Source: Ochrobactrum sp. CM-21-5 (GTDB lineage: Bacteria > Pseudomonadota > Alphaproteobacteria > Rhizobiales > Rhizobiaceae). From it: DNA of 64,000 bases. The DNA lies in contig NZ_JACLZJ010000001.1 of the NCBI RefSeq assembly GCF_014253075.1, forward strand, positions 124,001-188,000, given 5' to 3'. The translations under genes and the position numbers were made by a program. Shown here piece by piece: positions 56,796 through 64,000 of the stretch (position 1 is the first letter of the stretch; each line of letters opens with the position of its first letter). The notes below the pieces were generated by a model, which saw only the letters and a program-made list of their open reading frames with translations, was not told where the DNA came from and did no database searches.

Positions 56796-58832
56796 ATGAC
56801 AGATATAGGCAGCAACCGTCTTTCCAAAGAACCAAGCGCTTATCTCCGCCAGCACGCGGCCAATCCCGTACATTGGCAGCCATGGGATAAGGAAACGCTT
56901 GAAGCGGCGAAGGCATTGGATAGGCCCATTCTTCTCTCTGTGGGTTATGCCGCCTGCCACTGGTGCCACGTCATGGCGCATGAGTCCTTCGAAGACCCGG
57001 AGGTCGCAGCGGTCATGAATGAACTGTTCGTCAACGTAAAGGTCGATCGCGAAGAGAGACCGGACATCGATCAAATCTACATGGCGGCTTTAAGCGCCAT
57101 GGGCCAGCAAGGCGGCTGGCCGCTGACGATGTTCCTGCGCCCCGACGGAAAGCCGTTCTGGGGCGGTACCTATTTCCCGCGCCATGCGCGCTACAATATG
57201 CCGGGCTTCGTGGATGTTCTGAACGCCGTGAACAACCTCTGGTACAAAAATAAAGAAAAAATTAACCATAATGCCGAGGCGGTTTTCGACCATCTGGAAG
57301 GAAGGTTGGCGGCGCAAAATGAATCCTCGCAGAACGAAACTGGGCGTTTCGATGAAACGGCGGACCGCATTAACATGCTGTTCGATCCTGTCCGCGGTGG
57401 CATTGATGGTGCTCCCAAATTCCCGAATGCACCGTTCATGGACGCTCTTTGGCTGTCCTGGCTCTATAATCGTAATACGAATCATAGAGATACATTTATC
57501 TGCTCCCTGAAAGCTATGCTTCAAGGTGGCATCTATGACCATCTCGGCGGTGGCTTGTGCCGTTACAGCACTGATGCGGACTGGCTTGTGCCGCATTTCG
57601 AGAAAATGCTTTATGACAACGCCCAACTCATCCGGCATGCCAATTATGCTTATACACAAACGCAGGATGAGTTGTTCCGCATCCGAATCGAAGAAACAAT
57701 AGATTGGCTAGTGCGCGAGATGCGTCTGCCCGACGGTAGCTTCGCTTCGAGTCTCGATGCGGATAGCGAAAGCGAGGAGGGCAAATTCTATGTCTGGACG
57801 GAACAGGAAATCGATTCCGTCCTTGCGCATGAAAGCGCTGCTTTCAAAGCGTATTATGGTTTCGCGCATGGCGGTAACTGGGAAGGGAAGAACATTCTCA
57901 ACCGACTGCACGCAGTGAATGATCCAGCCGCCCTGCCCGTCTCTCTGGCCGAGGCAAGGGAAAAACTGTTCATCATCCGGGAAACGCGTCCGCGTCCAGG
58001 CCGGGATGAAAAAGCCCTCACAGACTGGAACGCATTGACCATCCGGGCTCTAGCGGAAGCTGGCAGAAGTTTTGGCCGGGCAGACTGGCTGGAACACGCC
58101 GTCGCGGCCTATCGCGCCATCAGCGCATCGTTTGACGATGGTCGCATTGCCCATTGCCGCATGGAGGATTCACTGCTCTACCCGGCCCTTTCCACCGACT
58201 ATGCCGGGATGATCAATGCAGCGCTGGCGCTTTATGAAACGTCATCGGAAGAAACCTATCTGAACGATGCCCGAAGGTTCAAAAACGCGCTCGATCGCTG
58301 GCATATGGATGGTGCAGGCAATTATCGTCTCTCGGCGCTCGATGCGGACGATGTCATTCTCCACGCCTATGGCGATTATGATGAGGCGATACCAAGCGCC
58401 ACCAGCCAGATCATCGAAGCCCTGACCCGGCTTTTTCTGGCTACTGGCGAAATCGAGCTTTATCAAAGCAATGAGAAACTGATCGAACAGGCTTTGGGGA
58501 GGGCATTGGTGCAGCAATATGGCCAGATTGGCATATTGAATGCAGCGCGATTTGCCGCCGAACCCATGTCGCTCGTTATAGCGGCCGATGCCCGAACAGA
58601 AGAACTTGTTTCGATAGCGAATCAAAATCCCGACCCAAGGCGATTGGACAAATTCGTTTTCTTTGCGAAAGGTAATCCTGTTGCACTGCCGACAGGCGGC
58701 ACCGTCAAAGCTGACAAGCCTTCAGCCTGGCTATGCAAAGGCCAGGTCTGCCTGCCACCAGTACAAAACGGCGATGCGCTACGTCTTCATCTGGCAAGTC
58801 CGCTTTTGAGTGAACCTTCTGAACCGCTCTAA
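56796..58832 (+). CDS. YyaL-like thioredoxin-domain protein (DUF255/SSP411 family)
   Basis: 678 residues. N-terminal thioredoxin-like domain with AYLRQHAANPVHWQPW and an intact CxxC in GYAACHWCHVMAHESFED (residues about 50-67), and VKVDREERPDID. The rest is an alpha/alpha-barrel (glycosidase-like) region with GGIYDHLGGGLCRYSTD and DADSESEEGKFYVWT. Bacterial YyaL and mammalian SPATA20/SSP411 share this build; molecular function is not settled. ATG 56796 chosen over the upstream 56739. Convergent with rho at a shared terminator. Confidence 0.9.
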   Translation: MTDIGSNRLSKEPSAYLRQHAANPVHWQPWDKETLEAAKALDRPILLSVGYAACHWCHVMAHESFEDPEVAAVMNELFVNVKVDREERPDIDQIYMAALSAMGQQGGWPLTMFLRPDGKPFWGGTYFPRHARYNMPGFVDVLNAVNNLWYKNKEKINHNAEAVFDHLEGRLAAQNESSQNETGRFDETADRINMLFDPVRGGIDGAPKFPNAPFMDALWLSWLYNRNTNHRDTFICSLKAMLQGGIYDHLGGGLCRYSTDADWLVPHFEKMLYDNAQLIRHANYAYTQTQDELFRIRIEETIDWLVREMRLPDGSFASSLDADSESEEGKFYVWTEQEIDSVLAHESAAFKAYYGFAHGGNWEGKNILNRLHAVNDPAALPVSLAEAREKLFIIRETRPRPGRDEKALTDWNALTIRALAEAGRSFGRADWLEHAVAAYRAISASFDDGRIAHCRMEDSLLYPALSTDYAGMINAALALYETSSEETYLNDARRFKNALDRWHMDGAGNYRLSALDADDVILHAYGDYDEAIPSATSQIIEALTRLFLATGEIELYQSNEKLIEQALGRALVQQYGQIGILNAARFAAEPMSLVIAADARTEELVSIANQNPDPRRLDKFVFFAKGNPVALPTGGTVKADKPSAWLCKGQVCLPPVQNGDALRLHLASPLLSEPSEPL

Positions 58833-58860
58833 GCCCTTGTTTTATCGCATTATAAATAAA

Positions 58861-58890
58861 AAAGCCGCGCTGGAAGATCAGCGCGGCTTT
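58861..58890. terminator. Bidirectional terminator between the YyaL-like gene and rho
   Basis: AAAGCCGCGCTG (58861-58872), loop GAAGAT, then CAGCGCGGCTTT (58879-58890): perfect 12-bp stem. The A-run flanking on one side and T-run within the stem allow it to work for both genes. Confidence 0.8.
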
Positions 58891-58916
58891 CTCATATTCA
58901 TTGCATTTCGGAGAAA

Positions 58917-60182
58917 TTACGTATTCATCGAATCGAAGAATTCGCCATTGCTCTTGGTCTGTTTGAGCTTGTCGATCAGGAATTCGATCGCATCGGTCGT
59001 GCCCATTGGCGCGAGGATACGACGCAGCACGAATATCTTCTGGAGATCCGCGCGCGGTACGAGCAGATCTTCCTTACGCGTACCGGACTTGAGAATATCC
59101 ATGGCCGGGAAGATGCGCTTGTCGGCGACCTTGCGGTCGAGAACGATTTCGGAGTTGCCGGTGCCCTTGAATTCTTCGAAGATCACTTCGTCCATGCGGC
59201 TACCGGTATCGATCAGTGCCGTCGCGATAATGGTGAGCGAGCCACCTTCTTCGATGTTACGGGCGGCACCGAAGAAGCGCTTCGGACGCTGCAAAGCGTT
59301 TGCGTCCACACCACCGGTCAAAACCTTGCCGGATGACGGCACAACAGTGTTGTAGGCGCGGCCCAGACGGGTGATGGAATCGAGCAGAATAACGACATCG
59401 CGGCCATGCTCGACCAGACGTTTGGCCTTTTCGATGACCATTTCAGCAACCTGAACGTGGCGCGCAGCCGGTTCATCGAAGGTCGAAGAAATAACTTCGC
59501 CTTTCACCGAGCGCTGCATGTCGGTCACTTCTTCCGGACGTTCATCAATCAGAAGAACGATGAGATAACATTCCGGATGGTTTGCGGTAATCGAGTGGGC
59601 GATATTCTGGAGCAGAACTGTCTTACCGGTGCGCGGCGGCGCGACGATCAGACCACGCTGGCCTTTGCCGAGCGGCGCCACCAGATCGATGACGCGGGAA
59701 GACAGGTCCTTGGAGGTTGGAACCTCCAATTCCATCTTGAAACGCTCATTTGGATAGAGCGGCGTCAGATTGTCGAAGTGAACCTTGTGGCGGATTTTTT
59801 CCGGGTCTTCGAAATTGATCGAATTCACCTTGAGAAGGGCGAAATAACGTTCGCCTTCCTTTGGACCGCGGATAGGGCCTTCAACTGTGTCGCCAGTCTT
59901 GAGCGAGAAACGGCGCAATTGCGATGGAGAAATATAAATATCATCCGGGCCCGGCAGATAATTGGCATCGGCGGAGCGCAGGAAGCCAAAACCGTCCTGC
60001 AGCACTTCGACAACACCTTCGCCGATGATCTCGACGTCTTGCGAAGCCAGTTGCTTGAGGATCGCGAACATCAGTTCCTGCTTGCGCATGGCGCTCGCAT
60101 TTTCGACCTCAAGCGTTTCGGCAAAAGCGAGAAGCTCAACCGGCGTCTTGTTTTTAAGTTCTTGTAGTTTCATTTCCTGCAT
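58917..60182 (-). CDS. rho: Transcription termination factor Rho
   Basis: 421 residues, RNA-dependent helicase/translocase. N-terminal Rho-N helices ([19 protein letters not shown]), the cold-shock-like RNA-binding domain ([20 protein letters not shown]), Walker [16 protein letters not shown], Walker [15 protein letters not shown], and the Q/R-loop SGTRKEDLL. Alternative start ATG 60173 (MKLQEL) is possible; neither has a strong ribosome site. Confidence 0.98.
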   Translation of the reverse strand: MQEMKLQELKNKTPVELLAFAETLEVENASAMRKQELMFAILKQLASQDVEIIGEGVVEVLQDGFGFLRSADANYLPGPDDIYISPSQLRRFSLKTGDTVEGPIRGPKEGERYFALLKVNSINFEDPEKIRHKVHFDNLTPLYPNERFKMELEVPTSKDLSSRVIDLVAPLGKGQRGLIVAPPRTGKTVLLQNIAHSITANHPECYLIVLLIDERPEEVTDMQRSVKGEVISSTFDEPAARHVQVAEMVIEKAKRLVEHGRDVVILLDSITRLGRAYNTVVPSSGKVLTGGVDANALQRPKRFFGAARNIEEGGSLTIIATALIDTGSRMDEVIFEEFKGTGNSEIVLDRKVADKRIFPAMDILKSGTRKEDLLVPRADLQKIFVLRRILAPMGTTDAIEFLIDKLKQTKSNGEFFDSMNT

Positions 60183-60455
60183 GGGTGAGGAACTCTTTTA
60201 ATGTATAGGAAAAATGCAGATGTTCGGAAAGGTGGCCACCTGGGTAGCGTGACCGGCATCGAAGGCCTGCTATTAGGAAGGGAAGAGAATTTCTACATAC
60301 CGATTTACCGTATGAAGAGCAAGTCTCATGTAGGAGAGGGAAATTATTTCTGCAAGAGTAATCTGCTGTCAAATTTTTTAATTTGGTTTCGCATCAAAGC
60401 GGAAAAAACAAACTGGTAGAGCGGATCTGACGGTTTTTCTCTAAATCGAACATGC
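60183..60455. other. Leader region of rho, no gene recognised
   Basis: About 270 bases separate the rho start from the hemJ terminator. A short frame of 72 codons on the plus strand has no protein-like features. The palindrome GGTGGCCACC near 60233-60242 is the only structure I noticed. A long leader suits autogenous Rho control, known in enterics, but no specific element is recognised here. Confidence 0.4.
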
Positions 60456-60488
60456 CCAAAAAAGTGGAAACCCGCTGATCGGGTTCCC
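60456..60488 (-). terminator. Terminator after hemJ
   Basis: On the minus strand: GGAACCCG, ATCAG, CGGGTTTCC with a one-base bulge, then ACTTTTTTGGG. It lies just past the hemJ stop. Confidence 0.65.
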
Positions 60489-60497
60489 TTTTTTCGT

Positions 60498-61034
60498 TCA
60501 AAACGGCTTCACGATCACCAGAATAACGATGATGATCATCAACACCGTCGGGATTTCGTTGACGATTCGCCAATGCTTGGCCGACTTCATATTGCGGTCT
60601 TCGGCGAAAAGGCGCGTGGATTTCGACAGATAACCGTGAAGACCGGACATCAGCACCACGAGCAGAAGCTTGGCGTGCAGCCAGCCGCCCTTGAAACCAT
60701 AGATTTCCCAGGCCAACCACAGACCGGCGATCCAGGTTACTATCATGGCTGGGTTTATGATGAAGCGAAGCAAGCGCTTCTCCATAATCTTGAAAGTCTC
60801 CGATGTTTCCGAACCGGGCTTTGCCGCGCAGTGATACACGAAAAGACGCGGCAGATAGAGCATGCCCGCCATCCAGGCGATAACGGCAATAACGTGGAGC
60901 GACTTCACCCACAGATAGGCGTCGGCTGGATTCACGTGAAACAATGCCCAGACACCGACCGCCACCACGACGACAGCGATGATGGCGCGTTTCAACGCGG
61001 CCGAGCCGCGATTTTCGGGAGCTGCCTGGTTCAT
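60498..61034 (-). CDS. hemJ: Protoporphyrinogen IX oxidase HemJ
   Basis: 178-residue polytopic inner-membrane protein of the HemJ/CopD-like type that oxidises protoporphyrinogen to protoporphyrin. About four or five hydrophobic helices. [24 protein letters not shown] supplies the conserved His/Lys-type heme site (the His in LHV and the His in VYH), and [14 protein letters not shown] the second. Start overlaps the hemE stop by 4 nt (ATGA), making a hemE-hemJ unit. A degenerate parS (60928-60943) lies within the coding sequence. Confidence 0.93.
   Translation of the reverse strand: MNQAAPENRGSAALKRAIIAVVVVAVGVWALFHVNPADAYLWVKSLHVIAVIAWMAGMLYLPRLFVYHCAAKPGSETSETFKIMEKRLLRFIINPAMIVTWIAGLWLAWEIYGFKGGWLHAKLLLVVLMSGLHGYLSKSTRLFAEDRNMKSAKHWRIVNEIPTVLMIIIVILVIVKPF
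60928..60943. other. parS: parS site 4 (degenerate)
   Basis: GGATTCACGTGAAACA, mismatches at positions 1 and 3 of the consensus, intact core TTCACGTGAA. It lies in hemJ between rho and the putative origin. The core may arise by chance, so binding is uncertain. Confidence 0.5.
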
Positions 61035-62056
61035 GATTGTCCTCCGCGAATCCTGTCGATCATACGCTGAACATTCTCGATGGGTGCTTGCGGCGTGATG
61101 CCATGCCCCAGATTGAAGATAAGCGGCCCCTGTCCCAGACGCTCCAGAATGATATTCACACCCTCATCGAGGGCTGCACCACCTGCCACAACACGTAGCG
61201 GGTCGAGATTGCCCTGAATTGCGCCTTCCTCCTGAAGTGCTGCGGCGAAGGAGAACGGCACCGACCAGTCAAGGCCCAGCACATCCACGCCGGTTTTCTC
61301 GCGATAGCCGGCATAAAGCATGCCCGCTCCCTTCGGGAAGCCGATGATGCGTGCTTCCGGATAGACCGCCCGTACCTTCTGGACAATCCGGGCAACGGGC
61401 TGGATGCAGAACCTCTCGAAGCAATCTTCATCCAGAACACCGGACCAGGAATCGAAGATCTGCACCGCATCTGCGCCTGCATCGAGCTGTTCAATCAGAT
61501 ATTCCGCGGAAACATCGGCAAGATCGTTCAAAAGCTTTTCGAAGGCTTCCGGGTAGCGATAGGCAAAAAGGCGGGCGGGAGCCTGATCCGGCGTGCCATG
61601 ACCCGCGATCATATAGGTCGCAACGGTCCAGGGAGCGCCGCAGAAGCCTAGCAGTGTCGTTTCGTCGGGTAGCTGCTCCCGCAGGAGCCGAACTGTCTCG
61701 TAGACCGGTTCCAGCCGTTTGGCGACACCTTCAGTCTCAAGCCAGAATATCTCGTCCGGATCAATGGGCGTCATCAAGGGCCCCTTGCCTTCTTCAAAGC
61801 GAAGATCGCGTCCAAGTGCGTGAGGGATAACCAGAATGTCTGAAAACAGGATGGCTGCATCAAAGCCAAAACGGCGGATCGGCTGCAATGTCACTTCGAC
61901 TGCCAGATCGGGCGAATAGCACAGATCGAGAAAGCTCCCGGCTTTTTTGCGTACTTCCCTGTATTCCGGAAGATAGCGTCCGGCCTGGCGCATCATCCAG
62001 ATGGGTGGCGGAAAAACCGTTTCTCCATCGATCACTCTCAAGACTTTGCGCTTCAT
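61031..62056 (-). CDS. hemE: Uroporphyrinogen decarboxylase
   Basis: 341 residues. Decarboxylates uroporphyrinogen III to coproporphyrinogen III. Family hallmarks: [17 protein letters not shown] at the N-terminus, [27 protein letters not shown] and GIPK-like [11 protein letters not shown]. The ATG at 62056 opens [12 protein letters not shown]. It flanks the putative oriC, as in Caulobacter, and hemJ follows with overlapping codons. Confidence 0.97.
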   Translation of the reverse strand: MKRKVLRVIDGETVFPPPIWMMRQAGRYLPEYREVRKKAGSFLDLCYSPDLAVEVTLQPIRRFGFDAAILFSDILVIPHALGRDLRFEEGKGPLMTPIDPDEIFWLETEGVAKRLEPVYETVRLLREQLPDETTLLGFCGAPWTVATYMIAGHGTPDQAPARLFAYRYPEAFEKLLNDLADVSAEYLIEQLDAGADAVQIFDSWSGVLDEDCFERFCIQPVARIVQKVRAVYPEARIIGFPKGAGMLYAGYREKTGVDVLGLDWSVPFSFAAALQEEGAIQGNLDPLRVVAGGAALDEGVNIILERLGQGPLIFNLGHGITPQAPIENVQRMIDRIRGGQS

Positions 62057-62516
62057 ATGGTTGTCCTATTCCATCCAGATGGGTTGCCTTATCCGGTTTT
62101 TCTCTGAAAGTTTTCCAGTCCGGTTCTCATAAAGAAAGGATGATTCAGGAATCTTTTGATTCTTAGAGTCTGTTGGAATCGGGGATTAACATCTGTCCGG
62201 TTTTTTCCCACAGTTCCGATGCGGTCGTGTCATCCTGTGCAATCATTCGCTGATAGTCTGAACAAAAACAATGAAAACTCAATTCCCTCTTTTAATATAA
62301 GAGGTTACCAATTGCCGCAGTTTGTGCCTCTTTGTGGAAAAGCTGGGAGTTTCGCGGGGAATGTCCATCTTTGCGAGTCTTGTCCACATGCGCTGGGCGA
62401 TATTTGCCACATGTTCGCTCGCTGTGGATGACTTGCCAAGTTTCCCACGGCCTGCCATGGCTTGTGGAAGAAGCTCAGGCTTTACGCACAGCCGTCAACA
62501 GGACCGGTAAAAAACT
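62057..62516. other. oriC: Putative chromosomal replication origin (oriC)
   Basis: 460-bp non-coding region between divergent hemE and the ppsR-like gene, the position of Cori in Caulobacter and of chromosomal origins predicted in relatives. It has DnaA-box-like 9-mers: TGTGGAAAA (62333-62341), TTGTCCACA (62380-62388) and TGTGGATGA (62423-62431), each one mismatch from TTATCCACA or its complement. Weaker sites with two mismatches are at 62204, 62403 and 62463. An AT-rich stretch (about 62258-62310) could be the unwinding element. GANTC sites cluster at 62142-62180. No repABC genes are seen. Confidence 0.75.
62142..62180. other. Cluster of five GANTC (CcrM methylation) sites
   Basis: GATTC 62142, GAATC 62149, GATTC 62158, GAGTC 62166 and GAATC 62176: five sites in 39 bp at 7-10 bp spacing. 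Chance expectation is about one per 256 bp. A sixth (GAGTC, 62375) touches the DnaA-like box TTGTCCACA. CcrM methylates GANTC in alphaproteobacteria, and newly replicated origins become hemimethylated. Confidence 0.85.
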
Positions 62517-63356
62517 GTGACCAGACCGCTTTCCTACTTTCATCTTCATCTGATTTCTGATGCGACCGGAGAGACTCTCCTGGCGGCAGGGCGTGCTGCG
62601 GCGGCCCAATACGCCAATGCGCGCGCTATCGAACACATCTATCCGCTGATCCGTACCGAGAAGCAGCTACGCAAGGTTCTGGAAGATATCGACGCAGAAC
62701 CGGGCATCGTTCTCTATACCATCGTCGATCAGAAACTTGCCGCGATCATCGATGATACCTGCGCTGAAATGGGCGTTCCCAGCGTCTCGGTGCTGGAACC
62801 GGTTCTCAACACGTTTCAGTCCTATCTCGGTGCCCCGGCGCATCGCCGCGCAAGTGCCCAGCATGTGCTGAATGCGGATTATTTTCGGCGCATAGATGCG
62901 CTTAACTTCACGATGGAGCACGATGACGGTCAACTGCCGCTCGATGTAGAAGAAGCAGATGTTATTCTCGTGGGCATTTCGCGCACGTCGAAGACCCCGA
63001 CGAGCATCTATCTTGCCAATCGCGGCGTGAAGGCTTGCAATGTACCCATTGTCCTGGGCATTCCGCTGCCGGAAGTGCTTTTCACAGCACAAAGACCTTT
63101 GGTCGTGGGGCTGGTGGCGACTGCTGAACGTATATCGCAAATTCGTCAGAACCGCCCGCTTGGCAACCTACCCTCGTTCGACACCGGGCTTTATACCGAC
63201 CGGATATCGATTTCCGAGGAATTGGCCTATGCGCGTAATGTATGCAACCGGCATGGCTGGCCGATTATCGATGTATCGCGCCGGTCCATAGAAGAAACGG
63301 CGGCGGCAATTCTGGCGCTGCTTAGAAGCGGAAAGCAGGAAGGACTTCAACCATGA
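62517..63356 (+). CDS. ppsR: PpsR-type pyruvate-dikinase/PEP-synthase regulatory kinase-phosphorylase (DUF299)
   Basis: 279 residues, starting at GTG 62517. Family of bifunctional serine/threonine kinase/pyrophosphorylases that inactivate or reactivate pyruvate phosphate dikinase or PEP synthetase. Family segments [10 protein letters not shown] near the start and [18 protein letters not shown] (ADP-binding loop, near residue 155) are clear. DUF299 genes border the alphaproteobacterial origin in Caulobacter (RP001-hemE locus). Overlaps maf by 4 nt. Confidence 0.93.
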   Translation: MTRPLSYFHLHLISDATGETLLAAGRAAAAQYANARAIEHIYPLIRTEKQLRKVLEDIDAEPGIVLYTIVDQKLAAIIDDTCAEMGVPSVSVLEPVLNTFQSYLGAPAHRRASAQHVLNADYFRRIDALNFTMEHDDGQLPLDVEEADVILVGISRTSKTPTSIYLANRGVKACNVPIVLGIPLPEVLFTAQRPLVVGLVATAERISQIRQNRPLGNLPSFDTGLYTDRISISEELAYARNVCNRHGWPIIDVSRRSIEETAAAILALLRSGKQEGLQP

Positions 63357-63952
63357 CGAACGCGCTTATTCTGGCCTCTAAAAGCCCCTTCCGTTCAGCA
63401 TTGCTGAAAAATGCCGGCATCGAATTTTCAACCGCCAGCGCCGACATAGACGAGCGCGCGGTGGAAGCGCCGCTTTATGAAACCGGCGCGACGCCGGAGG
63501 ATGTCGCGCAGGTTCTGGCCGAAGCCAAGGCTATCGACGTCAGCAGCAGGAATCCGGGCGCGGTGGTAATCGGCTGTGACCAGACGCTGTCGCTTGGTGA
63601 CGAGATATTCCACAAGCCGGCCGATATGGAAGCGGCCCGCCGCCAGCTCTTGCGGTTTTCCGGGGAGACGCACCAGCTCAACAGTGCGGTGGTGCTGGTC
63701 AGGGACGGCGAAACGTTGTGGCGTCACGTTTCGGTGGCACGCATGACCATGCGCGATCTCGAGCCGGGTTTCGTCGGGCGCTATCTTGGCCGTGTCGGCG
63801 ATATTGCGCTTTCAAGTGTTGGTGCCTATCAGGTCGAAGGTCCGGGCATCCAGCTGTTCGAAAAAATCGACGGCGATTATTTTACGATTGTGGGTCTGCC
63901 GCTGCTGCCGCTGCTGGCGGAACTGAGGAAGGAAAAGCTGATCGATGGCTGA
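63353..63952 (+). CDS. maf: Maf-like nucleotide pyrophosphatase (YceF-type)
   Basis: 199 residues. [16 protein letters not shown] and the catalytic-base region [10 protein letters not shown] match the Maf fold; [18 protein letters not shown] is the conserved later segment. Maf proteins hydrolyse nucleoside triphosphates, often modified ones (7-methyl-GTP for YceF). ATG overlaps the previous stop by 4 nt and the aroE start by 8 nt. Confidence 0.93.
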   Translation: MTNALILASKSPFRSALLKNAGIEFSTASADIDERAVEAPLYETGATPEDVAQVLAEAKAIDVSSRNPGAVVIGCDQTLSLGDEIFHKPADMEAARRQLLRFSGETHQLNSAVVLVRDGETLWRHVSVARMTMRDLEPGFVGRYLGRVGDIALSSVGAYQVEGPGIQLFEKIDGDYFTIVGLPLLPLLAELRKEKLIDG

Positions 63953-64000
63953 AACAGCAACCGTCGCAGAACGAAAAGCGTTCGTAACCGGTTTTCCGGT
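63945..64000 (+). CDS. aroE: Shikimate dehydrogenase, 5' part only (runs off the window)
   Basis: ATG 63945 reads [19 protein letters not shown], in which AFVTGFP is the usual opening of AroE (before the HSRSP substrate loop, which is outside). It overlaps the end of maf by 8 nt, a common maf-aroE arrangement. Only 56 bases are visible. Confidence 0.8.
   Translation, partial: MAETATVAERKAFVTGFP

Noticed and set aside
60201..60419. 72-codon plus-strand frame in the rho leader
   Set aside because: No ribosome site, no protein-like composition and no domain; it is more likely part of the rho leader.

Overview
The window looks like an origin-proximal piece of the primary chromosome of a Hyphomicrobiales (Rhizobiales) alphaproteobacterium. 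It most resembles the Brucella/Ochrobactrum group: protein sequences and lengths (AroK 200 aa, MnmE 442 aa, MnmG 636 aa) and gene order fit from memory, but no search was run. The replication origin is inferred to lie between hemE and the ppsR-like gene near 62.1-62.5 kb. The partition module parAB sits next to rsmG-mnmG-mnmE, with ParB-binding parS sites around it.

Layout. 0-5.8 kb, plus strand: dapF, mtaB, ftsY, yciB, gloB and a small secreted protein. 5.8-8.8 kb: a Zn/Cd/Pb-type P1B-ATPase divergent from its MerR-type regulator, sharing a MerR-style promoter/operator. 8.9-12.3 kb: a DMT exporter, a DUF3108 protein, rpmB with a long structured leader, a YhhQ-type queuosine-precursor transporter and a short SDR remnant. 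12.3-20.4 kb: cobT, cobS, a J-domain protein, bolA, a mini zinc-ribbon protein, a CNNM/CorC-type protein, aroB and aroK. 20.7-23 kb: a small membrane protein, xerD and accA. 23.0-23.9 kb: an AT-rich orphan gene. 24-29.6 kb: an L,D-transpeptidase lipoprotein, a TusA-like protein, a 56-residue membrane protein, a CobW GTPase, a D,D-carboxypeptidase and an M20 amidohydrolase. 29.7-32.5 kb: tRNA-Arg(CCT), a glycosyltransferase-like protein, an SDR, a GFA protein and an AT-rich secreted protein.

32.6-43.9 kb is an accessory catabolic locus. An eight-gene minus-strand operon (LacI regulator, Gfo/Idh/MocA dehydrogenase, CoA-transferase, enoyl-CoA hydratase, aldehyde dehydrogenase, GMC oxidoreductase, SDR, second GMC oxidoreductase) faces a DUF993 aldolase-like gene. 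Both promoters carry the same 16-bp palindrome exactly in the -35/-10 spacer, which defines a local LacI regulon. The substrate is unknown, and this is the best candidate here for an undescribed pathway.

44-49.7 kb: a flavin monooxygenase-like protein, then a COG2984-type ABC importer split by a DAO-family amine/amino-acid oxidase. 49.7-64 kb: holA, parB, parA, rsmG, mnmG, mnmE, a YyaL-like protein, rho, hemJ, hemE, the putative oriC with DnaA-box-like sites and a dense cluster of GANTC (CcrM) sites, then ppsR-like, maf and the start of aroE.

No CRISPR array, insertion sequence, prophage or integrase other than housekeeping xerD was seen.
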